This document shows positions 24,483-33,055 of a stretch of 64,000 nt of DNA, in pieces. A model generated the notes under the pieces. That model was not told the DNA's origin, ran no database searches, and saw nothing but the letters and a program-made list of their open reading frames with translations. Position numbers and translations under genes: made by a program. Numbering within the stretch: position 1 is the first letter of the stretch; every line of letters begins with the position of its first letter. Origin of the DNA: Micromonospora sp. NBC_01813 (GTDB taxonomy: Bacteria; Actinomycetota; Actinomycetes; Mycobacteriales; Micromonosporaceae); assembly GCF_035917335.1 (NCBI RefSeq), contig NZ_CP109067.1:684501-748500 (forward strand), read 5' to 3'.

Positions 24483-24504
24483 ATATCTCGTTCATCGAGA
24501 CTAT
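24483..24504. promoter_or_regulatory. Candidate MarR operator between the MMPL and marR genes
   Basis: ATATCTCG-TTCAT-CGAGACTAT is an imperfect palindrome in the middle of the 116-base divergent gap, which is the usual place and length for a MarR-family site. TATAGC nearby could serve as a -10 element. Binding is inferred from position. Confidence 0.5.
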
Positions 24505-24553
24505 AGCGGTACTGGGATAGGGTTTCGCCAGGGCGTCGAACGGAGGACCAGGG

Positions 24554-25111
24554 TTGAGCGCCGGCGTGTGGGGGCCCCGGCCGAGCGGCCGGCAGGCCGT
24601 GGTGTCCGAGATCATCCGTCGGCTGCGCGGCTACACCGTCGAAGCCGGTCACGTCGGGCACGCCTTCGCCGCGCTGCACGACCTGCACGCCACCGACCTG
24701 CAGGCGCTGATCGCGGTGATGGACGCCGAACAGTCCGGTGACCCGATCACCCCCGGTGTGCTGGCCACCCAGCTGAACCTCACCTCCAGTTCGGTCACCG
24801 CGCTGGTCGACCGGCTGGAGCGGGCCGGGCACCTGCACCGCGACCGCGACGCCAGCGACCGGCGCAAGGTGCGGCTGCGGTACGCGGCCGGCGGTGCCGA
24901 GCTGGCCCGGGAGTTCTTCGCGCCGCTCGGGCGGCGCACCGACGCGGTGATGGCCGGCTTCACCGACGACGAGTTGGAGACGGTCCGGCGGTTCCTCGTG
25001 GCGATGGGGGACTCCACCCGGGCACACCGCGACGAGGTCCGCGCCGCCGCCCGTACCGTCGTGCGCCCCGGACCGGTGCCGGTGCTGCCGGCTGACGGTG
25101 CTGCCGGCTGA
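24554..25111 (+). CDS. MarR family transcriptional regulator
   Basis: A 185-residue winged-helix regulator: DLHATDLQALIAVMDAEQS, ITPGVLATQLNLTSSSVTAL (recognition helix), VDRLERAGHLHRDRDASDRR (wing with the DRR motif) and KVRLRY. It starts at TTG 24554 with GGAGG 7 bases upstream. Divergent from the MMPL exporter, it is the likely repressor of that gene. The 3' end overlaps the start of the CocE-type hydrolase by 14 bases. Confidence 0.91.
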   Translation: MSAGVWGPRPSGRQAVVSEIIRRLRGYTVEAGHVGHAFAALHDLHATDLQALIAVMDAEQSGDPITPGVLATQLNLTSSSVTALVDRLERAGHLHRDRDASDRRKVRLRYAAGGAELAREFFAPLGRRTDAVMAGFTDDELETVRRFLVAMGDSTRAHRDEVRAAARTVVRPGPVPVLPADGAAG

Positions 25112-26738
25112 CCGCCCGCCGGGCGGGCGTCGCGCCCGGGTCGGCCCGCGACGGCTGATCCGGGTCCGCCGGGACCTGTCGGTGCGTACCCGTGACGGGT
25201 TGCGGCTGAGGACCGACCACTACGTCGCGCCGGTCGGTCGGGCGCCGGCCGTGCTCATCCGTACGCCGTACGGCCGGGGTGGTCCGATCCGGCTGCTCGG
25301 TCTGCTGCTGGCCAGCCGGGGCTGGCATGTCCTGGTGCAGTCCTGCCGGGGCACCTTCGGTTCCGACGGGGAGTTCGAGCCGCTGCGCCACGAGTGGGCC
25401 GACGGGCTGGACACCCTGGAGTGGTTGCGTCGCCAGCCCTGGTACGACGGCCGGCTCGGCACCTTCGGGATCAGCTACCAGGGTTTCGGGCAGTGGGCGA
25501 GCGCGGCGCACGCCGGGACGGATCTGCGGGCCATGGTGGCCGTGGTCACCGCGGCGCAGATTCGCGATTCCACGTACGCGGGCGGATCGTTCTCGCTGGA
25601 CACGATCCTGACCTGGGCTGAGCTGCTCTCCGCGCAGCGGGTGCCGTGGCTGGCCCGGCGGCGGGAGTTGCTGCGGGGTCAGCCACGGCTGAGAGCCGGC
25701 CTGGGGCACCTGCCGTTGGCCGAGGCGGACCGGATCGCGACCGGGGCGGCGGTGCCGTTCTTTCAGCAGTGGCTGGATCAGCACCAGCCGGGTGCGGCCT
25801 ACTGGCGTTCCCGGACGTTCCACCGGGAGATCGCCCAGGTGCGGGCCCCGGTGTCGATGGTGACCGGGTGGCACGACATCTTCCTGACGGCCCAGTTGGC
25901 CGACTACGCCGCGTTGCGGGCCGCTGGCCGTCGACCCGTGCTGACGATCGGGCCGTGGACCCATGGCAGTCCCGGTCTGTTCCGGACCGCGGTGCGCGAG
26001 GCGGTGTCGTTCTTCGCCGCGCACCTCGACGCCGAGCCGGCGTCGACGCCCGGTGCGCGGGCGCGGTCGGCCCCGGTCCGGGTGCACGTGGCCGGCGCCG
26101 GTTGGCGGCACCTTGCCGACTGGCCGCCACCGGCGACGCCGACCCGGTGGTGCCTGTGGCCTGACGGGCGGCTGGACCGCGCGGTGCCGCCGGTGTCCGC
26201 GCCGGACCAGCACGGCTACGACCCGGCCGACCCGACCCCGTCGGTCGGCGGCGCCCTGTTGGTGGCGCAACGGGCCGGGGTGCGCGACAACCGGGCGCTG
26301 GAGGCCCGGGCGGATGTGCTGACCTACACCAGCGCCGTTCTGGACGGGCCGGTGGAGGTGATCGGTCCGGTCACCGCCGAGGTCTTCGTCCGCGGCGACC
26401 TGCCGCACTTCGACGTCTTCGTCCGGCTGTGCCGGGTCGACCGGTGGGGCCGGTCCTGGAACGTCTGCGATGGACTGACGCGGGTGGACGGTGGGGCCGT
26501 CGGGGAGGGTGACGGTGTGCGCCGGGTGCCGGTGGCGCTGTGGCCGACGGCCTGTCGGTTCGGGTCGGGGGATCGGTTGCGGGTGCAGGTCAGCGGGGGC
26601 GCCCATCCGCGTTGGGCGCGCAATCCGGGGACCGGCGAACCGCTGGGCACGGCTCGTACGCTGCGTGCCGGGCAGCGGTGGATATTCCACGACCCGGCGC
26701 GTTCCTCGGCGCTGTGGCTGCCGGTCACGCAGGGTTGA
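25098..26738 (+). CDS. CocE/NonD family X-prolyl-dipeptidyl-peptidase-like hydrolase
   Basis: A 546-residue alpha/beta hydrolase of the CocE/NonD family. The N-terminal hallmark is LSVRTRDGLRLRTDHYVAP with VLIRTPYGRGG. The nucleophile elbow is LGTFGISYQGFGQWASA (Ser in G-I-S-Y-Q-G). GWHDIFLTAQ and PWTHGSPGLF supply the acid and histidine regions, and a C-terminal jelly-roll follows (VLTYTSAVLDGPVEVIGPVT). Members cleave esters or amides such as cocaine or beta-lactam side chains. No signal peptide is seen. GTG 25098 overlaps marR; no better start was found. Confidence 0.88.
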   Translation: MLPADRPPGGRRARVGPRRLIRVRRDLSVRTRDGLRLRTDHYVAPVGRAPAVLIRTPYGRGGPIRLLGLLLASRGWHVLVQSCRGTFGSDGEFEPLRHEWADGLDTLEWLRRQPWYDGRLGTFGISYQGFGQWASAAHAGTDLRAMVAVVTAAQIRDSTYAGGSFSLDTILTWAELLSAQRVPWLARRRELLRGQPRLRAGLGHLPLAEADRIATGAAVPFFQQWLDQHQPGAAYWRSRTFHREIAQVRAPVSMVTGWHDIFLTAQLADYAALRAAGRRPVLTIGPWTHGSPGLFRTAVREAVSFFAAHLDAEPASTPGARARSAPVRVHVAGAGWRHLADWPPPATPTRWCLWPDGRLDRAVPPVSAPDQHGYDPADPTPSVGGALLVAQRAGVRDNRALEARADVLTYTSAVLDGPVEVIGPVTAEVFVRGDLPHFDVFVRLCRVDRWGRSWNVCDGLTRVDGGAVGEGDGVRRVPVALWPTACRFGSGDRLRVQVSGGAHPRWARNPGTGEPLGTARTLRAGQRWIFHDPARSSALWLPVTQG

Positions 26739-27258
26739 CGTCCGTCTGACAACAATGGCCGGTCGTGATGTGCGGCGACGGGTCCGAGATACGTCAATGA
26801 ACGTGTTGATTTGCATACTCTGAGTTATTTCCGCTGGTCAGAAGCTTGTCGATCGCGCTATTCTCGAGACAAGGCACCGTCGGACGGGGTATCCGACCAC
26901 TGAGTCGACGGCACCGGGCGATCGGGCCGACGCCCCACCGACGTGCCAGGTGACACATGAGTGACCGGCCTGGCCGACCGGTGCTCACAGTGGATCGAGC
27001 AAGTCTGCTGGCGGCAGTGTTCCTGCGGGCGAGCGGTCCACGCCGGCTGGCCACGGCGAGCCGGTCCCATTCCCGTCGACAACGACCGATCGTCGACCCG
27101 ACGCCGACCGACCAGTCGACCGCCACCCGGTCGCCCGTCGACCGACGCCGGTCGATCTCACCTGCGCCGGACCGGGCCCACCGGTCGGATCCGGCCCCAC
27201 CCGTACAGCCGGGGAACCGGCGGATCCACCGATCCGGCCGACGCACCGACCGGCTGGG
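26739..27258. other. Long gap without a convincing gene
   Basis: About 520 bases between the hydrolase and amidase genes. A relatively AT-rich pocket near 26800-26830 may hold a promoter, but no well-spaced -35/-10 pair is visible. GTCGGA-N7-TCCGAC (26879-26897) is a small hairpin. From about 27060 the DNA is dense in GTCGAC and CGACCG words, giving low-complexity Ser/Thr/Arg/Pro translations in more than one frame. An in-frame extension of the amidase from 26957 is possible but unlikely. Confidence 0.5.
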
Positions 27259-27274
27259 AAAGGAGGCAATCCAC

Positions 27275-28093
27275 ATGGGAATCTGGACCGATCTCGCGAC
27301 CTGGCGGGGTCCCACCGTCAACAGCGGTAACGGCACCGGCGCCCTCAACGAACCAGCGGATCGGCTCGACGAACACCATGGAATCGTGGTGCACATCGCC
27401 GCCGGCTACTTCGAGGGCACGATCGCCTGGCAACGCAATCCGGCGTCGCGGGTGTCGTCGCACTTCGTGGTGGCCAAGGACGGTCGAATCGCCCAGATGG
27501 TGGACACCGAGATCCGCGCCTGGACCCAGCGGGCCGGCAACCGTACCTGGCTCAGCATCGAGAACGAGGGGTTCCTGCCGGACCGGCTGACTCCGCAGCA
27601 GGTAGAGGCGAACGCCCAGTTGCTGGCCAGGTCACACCGCGAACATGGCGTACCGGTCCGCAACGCGAACAGTCCGCTCGAACGAGGCCTCGGTCATCAC
27701 AGCATGGGTGCCGAACACGGCTTCGACTGGGGGCACAGCCAGTGTCCCGGCCCGGCGATCGTCGCCCAGAAGCCGACGATCGTCGCCCGGGCGGCACAGA
27801 TCATCACCCCGATCCGGCCACCGACGCCACCGCGTCCACGTTGGATCATCGACGACCTCGACGACCCGGGAGACAACGTCATGTACCTCGTGCAGTGCAC
27901 CACCCAGACCCCGAACCCGATCTTCGTCGTCCACGACAGCGGCAAGGTACGCCACATCGGCCCGGCGGAGCTGGCCTACCTGCGCAGCCTGACCGGCGAC
28001 GACGCCGTACCCACGATCACCGAGTCCGAGCCGTCCGCCTGCTCCCGGCTGCTGGCCGAGGCCCGGGTCTCCCAGGGCTTCCTGCAGAACTGA
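27275..28093 (+). CDS. N-acetylmuramoyl-L-alanine amidase (PGRP-type, endolysin-like)
   Basis: A 272-residue protein. Residues 25-165 form an amidase_2/PGRP domain: HHGIVVHIAAGYFEGTIAWQ, VSSHFVVAKDGRIAQMVD, IRAWTQRAGN and FDWGHSQCPGPAIV. They carry the histidines and cysteine expected for zinc-dependent cleavage of the stem peptide from muramic acid. Residues of about 205-272 (NVMYLVQCTTQTPNPIFVVH, VRHIGPAELAYLRSLTG) are a small C-terminal domain like those of actinobacterial and phage lysins. There is no signal peptide. The start ATG 27275 has a near-perfect AAAGGAGG 8 bases upstream. Confidence 0.85.
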   Translation: MGIWTDLATWRGPTVNSGNGTGALNEPADRLDEHHGIVVHIAAGYFEGTIAWQRNPASRVSSHFVVAKDGRIAQMVDTEIRAWTQRAGNRTWLSIENEGFLPDRLTPQQVEANAQLLARSHREHGVPVRNANSPLERGLGHHSMGAEHGFDWGHSQCPGPAIVAQKPTIVARAAQIITPIRPPTPPRPRWIIDDLDDPGDNVMYLVQCTTQTPNPIFVVHDSGKVRHIGPAELAYLRSLTGDDAVPTITESEPSACSRLLAEARVSQGFLQN

Positions 28094-28121
28094 CAGCACC
28101 GACAGAACCGACCGGACCCGA

Positions 28122-28142
28122 CCGGCCGCTGCACGCGGCCGG
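28122..28142. terminator. Hairpin between the convergent amidase and hydrolase genes
   Basis: CCGGCCGC (28122-28129), loop TGCAC and GCGGCCGG (28135-28142) form a perfect 8-bp stem between two convergent stops, consistent with bidirectional termination. Confidence 0.55.
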
Positions 28143-28150
28143 CCAGGGCG

Positions 28151-29092
28151 TCACCGGGCCGCCGTCGGCGTCCTGACGCCTGCGCCACGTCGGTACGCCC
28201 CATCCGCCCGACCGGCACCTCCCCGGGAAGCGGCCACCTCGTCGAGGAAGCCGTGGATCACCCGGGCGAACTCGACCGGATTGTCGTGACTCATCGCGTG
28301 CACCACGCCGGGCATCCGGACCAGCCGGGCGTCCGGAGCCTGTCGTCGCAGCTGGGCCGCCCATTCATCGGAGACCAGCGGGTCGCGGGTGCCCCGGCAC
28401 ACCAGCACCGGCGCGCCGACCCGGGCGATCTTGTCCTCGGGCCGGTCGGCCAGCGCCGCGGCGAAGGTCCGCAGCACCCGGCGGACGCCGGCCCGCCGGT
28501 AGCCGGTCACCTGCAGCCGCCTCAGCCGCCGCGACTGGGTGGCCCGCTCGAGCCGCCAACGCCACAGCTGGCCAAGCCAGCTGCGCCGATCCCGGTCCAC
28601 GATCGGGCTGGCCAGCACCACCGCCGACACCCAGTCGGGGGCCTGCGCCGCCGTCTCCAGCACCACCTGGCAGCCGAGCGAGACACCGACCAGCACCACC
28701 GGCTCGGTGACCACCGCCGGTAGCCAGCTGGCCAGGGCGGTGCCGAGTTCGGCGACGCCGGGCACCGGATCCGGCTTGCTGCTGTGGCCACAGCCGGGCA
28801 GGTCCAGAGCCAGGACCGTCCCGCTGGCGGCGAGCCGCCGCGCCACCGGGACGCAGAGCCCGGCCGCCACTGCGAGACCGTGAACCAGCACGACGGGCGG
28901 GCGTCGGCCGCCGCGTACCGCGTCGGCGGTGATCATCGCCGACTGCTCCCAGCACAGGCTGGCGATCGTCCAGCTGGTGTCCGCCGGCGCGCCGGCGCGG
29001 ACCCGCCAGCTCGGCGCGGCGGGGACCTCGACCCGGCCGGTGACCGGCTGCGGTGCCGGCACGGTCGGCGGCGGCACCAGCAGCACGCTCAT
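28151..29092 (-). CDS. Alpha/beta-fold hydrolase
   Basis: A 313-residue alpha/beta hydrolase. The oxyanion region is PPVVLVHGLAVAAG, the strand-3 turn LALDLPGCGHSSKPDPVPG and the nucleophile elbow VVLVGVSLGCQVVLE. The acid is in VLVCRGTRDPLVSDEW and the histidine in PGVVHAMSHDNP, so the full Ser-Asp-His triad is present. The substrate is unknown. The first 60 residues are a Pro/Val-rich extension. ATG 29092 overlaps the stop of the upstream dehydrogenase in an ATGA, so the two form an operon. Confidence 0.88.
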   Translation of the reverse strand: MSVLLVPPPTVPAPQPVTGRVEVPAAPSWRVRAGAPADTSWTIASLCWEQSAMITADAVRGGRRPPVVLVHGLAVAAGLCVPVARRLAASGTVLALDLPGCGHSSKPDPVPGVAELGTALASWLPAVVTEPVVLVGVSLGCQVVLETAAQAPDWVSAVVLASPIVDRDRRSWLGQLWRWRLERATQSRRLRRLQVTGYRRAGVRRVLRTFAAALADRPEDKIARVGAPVLVCRGTRDPLVSDEWAAQLRRQAPDARLVRMPGVVHAMSHDNPVEFARVIHGFLDEVAASRGGAGRADGAYRRGAGVRTPTAAR

Positions 29093-30006
29093 CGGGCGCC
29101 ACGTCCCGACCCGTGGGCCAACGCCGGCTGCCGGCCCCCGGTCACCCGCGCCCCCGGCGGCTCCGGACACCGCACGTTGCCGCCGGTGTGGTCGACGGCC
29201 TCGTGGGCGAAGTGGGTCCGGGGCACCGTGCGGGCACTGGCCCGTTCGGTCCGCGCCGGCAGCAGCCGGGCGGCGAGCACCCCGAGCCGGGCACCGGCCC
29301 CGACGTAGACCTCCCGGCGTGGCCGGCGAATCAGCCGGCCGACGGCCTGCGCCACCTGGTCGGCGTCGCGGGGACGGGTCGGCGGCACCACCCGCCGGCC
29401 GGTCCAATTGGCGGCGTTGCGTAGCAACGGGGTGTCCACCGGCCCGGCCACCACCGTGCACACGGCGATCCCCGGTACGTCGCGTACCTCCTGGCGCGTG
29501 CAGTCGCTCAACGCCCGGACGGCGTGCTTGCTCGCCACGTACGCACTCTGCTGGGGTGCCGGCACCCAGCCGGCGACCGACGACACGTTGATCAGGGTGC
29601 CGTGTCCCTGGTCCCGGAACCAGGGCAGGACCGCGCGGATGCCGTGGTAGGTGCCGAACAGGTTCGTCTGCACCACCTGATGCCACAGCGGTGCCGGGGA
29701 CTCCTCGACCGGACCGAACAGGTTCACCCCGGCGTTGTTGACCCATACGTCGATGCGGCCGAAGCGGGCGACGGCCTGCCGGGCGGCGTCGGCCATGGCG
29801 TCGGCGTCGGTCACATCCAGCGGTGTCACCAGCACCTGCGCGCCCCGGCCCCGGCATTCGGTGGCCAACGTCTCCAGGGCGTTCTCCCGCCGGGCGAGCA
29901 GCACCAGGGTGGCGCCGGCGGCGGCGAAGCGTCGGGCGCAGGCCCGGCCGATTCCGCTGGACGCGCCGGTGACGACGACGACCCGGTCATCGAGGTGTCT
30001 GGACAC
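29089..30006 (-). CDS. Short-chain dehydrogenase/reductase (SDR)
   Basis: A 305-residue classical SDR. The NAD(P)-binding motif is VVVVTGASSGIGRACARR, the structural motif VNNAGVN, the catalytic Ser in INVSSVAGW and the Tyr/Lys pair in QSAYVASKHAVRAL. Residues 33-40 (LLARRENA) suggest NADP preference. A C-terminal extension (RREVYVGAGARLGVLAARLL) resembles SDRs near membranes. GTG 30006 has AGGAGGAG 5-10 bases upstream. It is divergent from another SDR gene and translationally coupled to the hydrolase downstream. Confidence 0.9.
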   Translation of the reverse strand: MSRHLDDRVVVVTGASSGIGRACARRFAAAGATLVLLARRENALETLATECRGRGAQVLVTPLDVTDADAMADAARQAVARFGRIDVWVNNAGVNLFGPVEESPAPLWHQVVQTNLFGTYHGIRAVLPWFRDQGHGTLINVSSVAGWVPAPQQSAYVASKHAVRALSDCTRQEVRDVPGIAVCTVVAGPVDTPLLRNAANWTGRRVVPPTRPRDADQVAQAVGRLIRRPRREVYVGAGARLGVLAARLLPARTERASARTVPRTHFAHEAVDHTGGNVRCPEPPGARVTGGRQPALAHGSGRGAR

Positions 30007-30216
30007 GGTCTCCTCCTGAAGTGGACCCGCACCGCCGTCCCGGCCGCGTCGTGCCGGCGCGGCGCGCAGGGCGACTGCCCAGCGGAGCCGGGTCGAAACG
30101 TGATCGGGACTCCGAGGGCCGTTCAGTGGGTGTCGCGGCGGTTTCCGCGCGGGCCGGTGCGGGTAGGGCTGCGACGTCCACCCCGTTGCGTCCCTACCGC
30201 GAGGAGCGAACCAGTC

Positions 30217-31119
30217 ATGGGCGACGACAGCCAGCACCCCCGGCAGGATCCGACGCGGCAGTACGGCCAGCGGCAGGGGCAACCGGTGCAGAAGCAGCAC
30301 CCGCCGGGTAGCACCGCGACGATGGATCCGCAGCCGGACCACGGCGAACAGAGCTACCGGGGCAGCGGCAAGCTGACCGACCGTCGGGCGGTGATCACCG
30401 GCGCGGATTCGGGCATCGGCCGGGCGGTCGCGCTGGCGTTCGCCCGAGAAGGTGCCGACGTGTGCTTCTCCTACCTGCCGCAGGAGGAACACGACGCGCG
30501 GCAGACGGCCCGGCTGATCGAACAGGCCGGCCGACGGGCGGTGCCGGTGCCGGGCGACATCACCGAGGAGCACCAGTGCGGGGAGTTGGTGCGTCGGGCC
30601 GTCGAGGAGTTGGGCGGCATCGACATCCTGGTCAACAACGCCGCGTACCAGATGGCACAGGAGAAGGGGATCGCGGAGATCTCCACCGAGCAGTTCGACC
30701 GGGTGCTCAAGACCAACCTGTACGCGATGTTCTGGATCTGCAAGGCGGCGGTCCCGCACATGCCGCCCGGCTCCAGCATCATCAACACGTCGTCGATCCA
30801 GGCGTTCGATCCGTCGCCGTCGCTGCTGGACTACGCCACCACCAAGGCGGGCATCGTGAACTTCACCAAGGGCCTGGCGATGAACCTGGTCGACCAGGGG
30901 ATCCGGGTGAACTCGGTGGCACCCGGCCCGGTGTGGACGCCACTGATCCCGGCGACGATGCCGCCGGACGCGGTGGAGCAGTTCGGCACCCAGTCGCCGA
31001 TCGGCCGGCCGGCGCAGCCGGCGGAGCTCGCGCCGTCGTTCGTCTTCTTTGCCTCGCCGGAGTCCAGCTACACCACCGGGGAGGTGCTCGCCGTGACCGG
31101 CGGTCGGCGCACGATCTGA
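30217..31119 (+). CDS. SDR family oxidoreductase, general-stress-protein-39-like
   Basis: A 300-residue SDR with a long hydrophilic N-terminal tail (residues 1-45, rich in Gln, Pro, His) typical of the YdaD/YhxC (Gsp39) subgroup. Motifs: RRAVITGADSGIGRAVAL, ILVNNAAYQMAQ, IINTSSIQAF and the active-site LLDYATTKAGIVNFTKGLA. The end reads TTGEVLAVTGGRRTI, as in that subgroup. Relatives are induced by stress in Bacillus; the substrate is unclear. ATG 30217 has GAGGAG 10 bases upstream. Confidence 0.9.
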   Translation: MGDDSQHPRQDPTRQYGQRQGQPVQKQHPPGSTATMDPQPDHGEQSYRGSGKLTDRRAVITGADSGIGRAVALAFAREGADVCFSYLPQEEHDARQTARLIEQAGRRAVPVPGDITEEHQCGELVRRAVEELGGIDILVNNAAYQMAQEKGIAEISTEQFDRVLKTNLYAMFWICKAAVPHMPPGSSIINTSSIQAFDPSPSLLDYATTKAGIVNFTKGLAMNLVDQGIRVNSVAPGPVWTPLIPATMPPDAVEQFGTQSPIGRPAQPAELAPSFVFFASPESSYTTGEVLAVTGGRRTI

Positions 31120-31145
31120 GTGACCGCGTTCGCTATGTTGAGCGG

Positions 31146-32972
31146 GTGACCGACGCGCATCGGGTTGCCAGGGCCCGGCTGGGCATCGACTTCGGAACCT
31201 CCAGCACGGTGGCGGTCGTCGCGCTGCCGCAGCGGGATCCACGCCCACTGCTCTTCGACGGCTCGCCGTTGCTGCCGTCGGCGGTCTGCGTCGACCCGAC
31301 CGGCCGCATCCTGGTCGGCCGGGACGCGCTGCACACGGCGATGTCCATCCCGGAGGCGTTCGAGCCGTACCCTAAGCAGCGCATCGACGACGGCACGGTC
31401 CTGCTCGGTGGTGCGGAGATCGCGGTGTCCCGGCTGTACCAGGCGGTGCTGGACCGGGTGGTGTCCGACGCGCGCCACGTCACCGGGCGCCTCGCCGGCG
31501 AACCCCTCGACGTGGTGCTCACCTGCCCGGCGGCCTGGGGACGGCAGCGGCGGGCGACCCTGCTGGCGGCCGCGCCACCCGGGGCCCGGCTGGTCGACGA
31601 GCCGGTGGCCGCCGCCCATCACTTCGTCGACCTCGCCGGGACGGACCTTGCCGACGGCCGGACCGCCGTCGTCTACGACCTCGGTGCCGGCACGTTCGAC
31701 GCGGCCGTGGTGCGGCGTACCGGTGACGGGTTCGCCGTGATCGCAGCCGAGGGCGTAGCCGACTGCGGCGGGTTGGACATCGACGCGGCGATCGTGCGGC
31801 ACCTGGCCGCTGCGGTTCCCGACGCGGCGGCCTGGCACCGGCTGAACCAGCCGGTCACGGCGGTGGACCGCCGCGCCCGGCAGCAACTGTGGGAGAACGT
31901 CCGCGCCGGCAAGGAGATGCTGTCGCGCACCGCGCTCACCCACATCCACCTGCCGATCCTGGAAGTTGACGCACCGCTCGGGCGGGAGACGCTCGACGAG
32001 CTCGCCGCGCCGATCATCGAGCGGACCGTCGCCACCGTCCGGGCCGCGCTGCGGGGGGCCGGCGTGGCGGCCACCGACCTCGCGGCGATCCTGCTCGCCG
32101 GTGGATCCAGCCGGATGCCGGCGGTGGCCACCGCGCTGCACCGGGCCTTCGGCATCGTGCCGAGCACAGTCGACCAGCCGGAGCTGGCGGTCGCCGAGGG
32201 GAGCCTGCGGGCAGTTGCCGCCACGCAGCCACCACCGGACCGACCGCAGCCACCACCCGTCGCGTCGACGCCGCCGGGCCCGACCTGGCCGGCGCAGCCT
32301 GCCGGGCCTGCCCCGCAGGTCACGGTCGCGGCCCCCGGGTCAGTGGACCGCCGACGGGCGTGGCGGACCGGGTCGGTTGGCCTGGCCACCGTCGGTGTGC
32401 TCGTCGCTACGCTGATCGTGTTCCGTGTCATCGACCGGGACCCACCGGTCGTCGCCGGCCCGACGGTCTCGGCGAGCCCGTCGTCGCCCAGCCCGTCGCC
32501 GAGCCCGTCGCCCACCTACCCGCCCGGCATCGACCCGTGTCTGCTGGGCACCTGGCGGGTCACGGTCAACGCCGTGTACGGGCGCATCGACAACGACCGG
32601 GTCCAGTACATCGGAGGCGCGGACACCACCATCACCTACCGGACTGACAACACCTACACGTACGACTACGCCGAGACGAAGCCGCAAACTACTACCTATG
32701 GTGGCCGCACCTATTCGAACAAGGCCCGTGGGACTGCGACCATCCGCTATCACGCCGACGGTGCCACGATGTTGGTGTCGATGGTCAGCAACGACGCTAC
32801 GTCGGAAGTGCGTCGTGACGGGGTGGTCGTCAACAAGGCGTCGACGTCGTACCTCATGGAACCGCAGCAGTACCGCTGCACGCCCGAACGTCTGGTCCTG
32901 GCCAGCAGCGAGGGCAAATACACCATCGAGGCGGTCAGAGTTTCCGCGGCCACGATCCCCGGATCGGACTGA
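31146..32972 (+). CDS. Hsp70-like ATPase with transmembrane anchor and extracellular domain
   Basis: A 608-residue protein. Residues 8-365 are an actin/Hsp70 ATPase domain: phosphate 1 LGIDFGTSSTVAVV, phosphate 2 VVYDLGAGTFDAAVV, adenosine site AILLAGGSSRMPAV. The usual substrate-binding domain is missing. It is replaced by a Pro-rich linker, a membrane helix at about 406-427 (VGLATVGVLVATLIVFRVI), a Ser-Pro repeat spacer and a 145-residue outer domain with two cysteines that resembles lipocalin-like domains (LLGTWRVTVNAVYG, YRCTPERLVLASSEGKYTIE). The GTG at 31146 begins just ahead of the ATPase strand. Its role is unknown; an envelope-linked chaperone-like switch is speculative. Confidence 0.85.
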   Translation: MTDAHRVARARLGIDFGTSSTVAVVALPQRDPRPLLFDGSPLLPSAVCVDPTGRILVGRDALHTAMSIPEAFEPYPKQRIDDGTVLLGGAEIAVSRLYQAVLDRVVSDARHVTGRLAGEPLDVVLTCPAAWGRQRRATLLAAAPPGARLVDEPVAAAHHFVDLAGTDLADGRTAVVYDLGAGTFDAAVVRRTGDGFAVIAAEGVADCGGLDIDAAIVRHLAAAVPDAAAWHRLNQPVTAVDRRARQQLWENVRAGKEMLSRTALTHIHLPILEVDAPLGRETLDELAAPIIERTVATVRAALRGAGVAATDLAAILLAGGSSRMPAVATALHRAFGIVPSTVDQPELAVAEGSLRAVAATQPPPDRPQPPPVASTPPGPTWPAQPAGPAPQVTVAAPGSVDRRRAWRTGSVGLATVGVLVATLIVFRVIDRDPPVVAGPTVSASPSSPSPSPSPSPTYPPGIDPCLLGTWRVTVNAVYGRIDNDRVQYIGGADTTITYRTDNTYTYDYAETKPQTTTYGGRTYSNKARGTATIRYHADGATMLVSMVSNDATSEVRRDGVVVNKASTSYLMEPQQYRCTPERLVLASSEGKYTIEAVRVSAATIPGSD

Positions 32973-33014
32973 CGCGGCACGGGCCAGGGAGGGTGCCTGC
33001 CTGCCAAGCTTTCC

Positions 33015-33048
33015 TCCCGGTGGTCGCGTCGGCGGGCGACCACCGGGA
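33015..33048. terminator. Hairpin between the hsp70-like and small secreted protein genes
   Basis: TCCCGGTGGTCGC (33015-33027) pairs perfectly with 33036-33048 across an 8-base loop. It lies between convergent stops; TTTCCTCC precedes it. A bidirectional terminator is likely. Confidence 0.7.
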
Positions 33049-33055
33049 ACGCTGG

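Noticed and set aside
26957-27274. 106-residue N-terminal extension of the amidase
   Set aside because: It is in frame and begins with ATG, but the residues are low complexity (Ser, Thr, Arg, Pro, Asp) and a near-perfect ribosome site precedes the ATG at 27275.
27275-28093. Prophage remnant
   Set aside because: Only the lysin-like amidase is present; no integrase, portal, tail or attachment-site repeat was seen within several kilobases.
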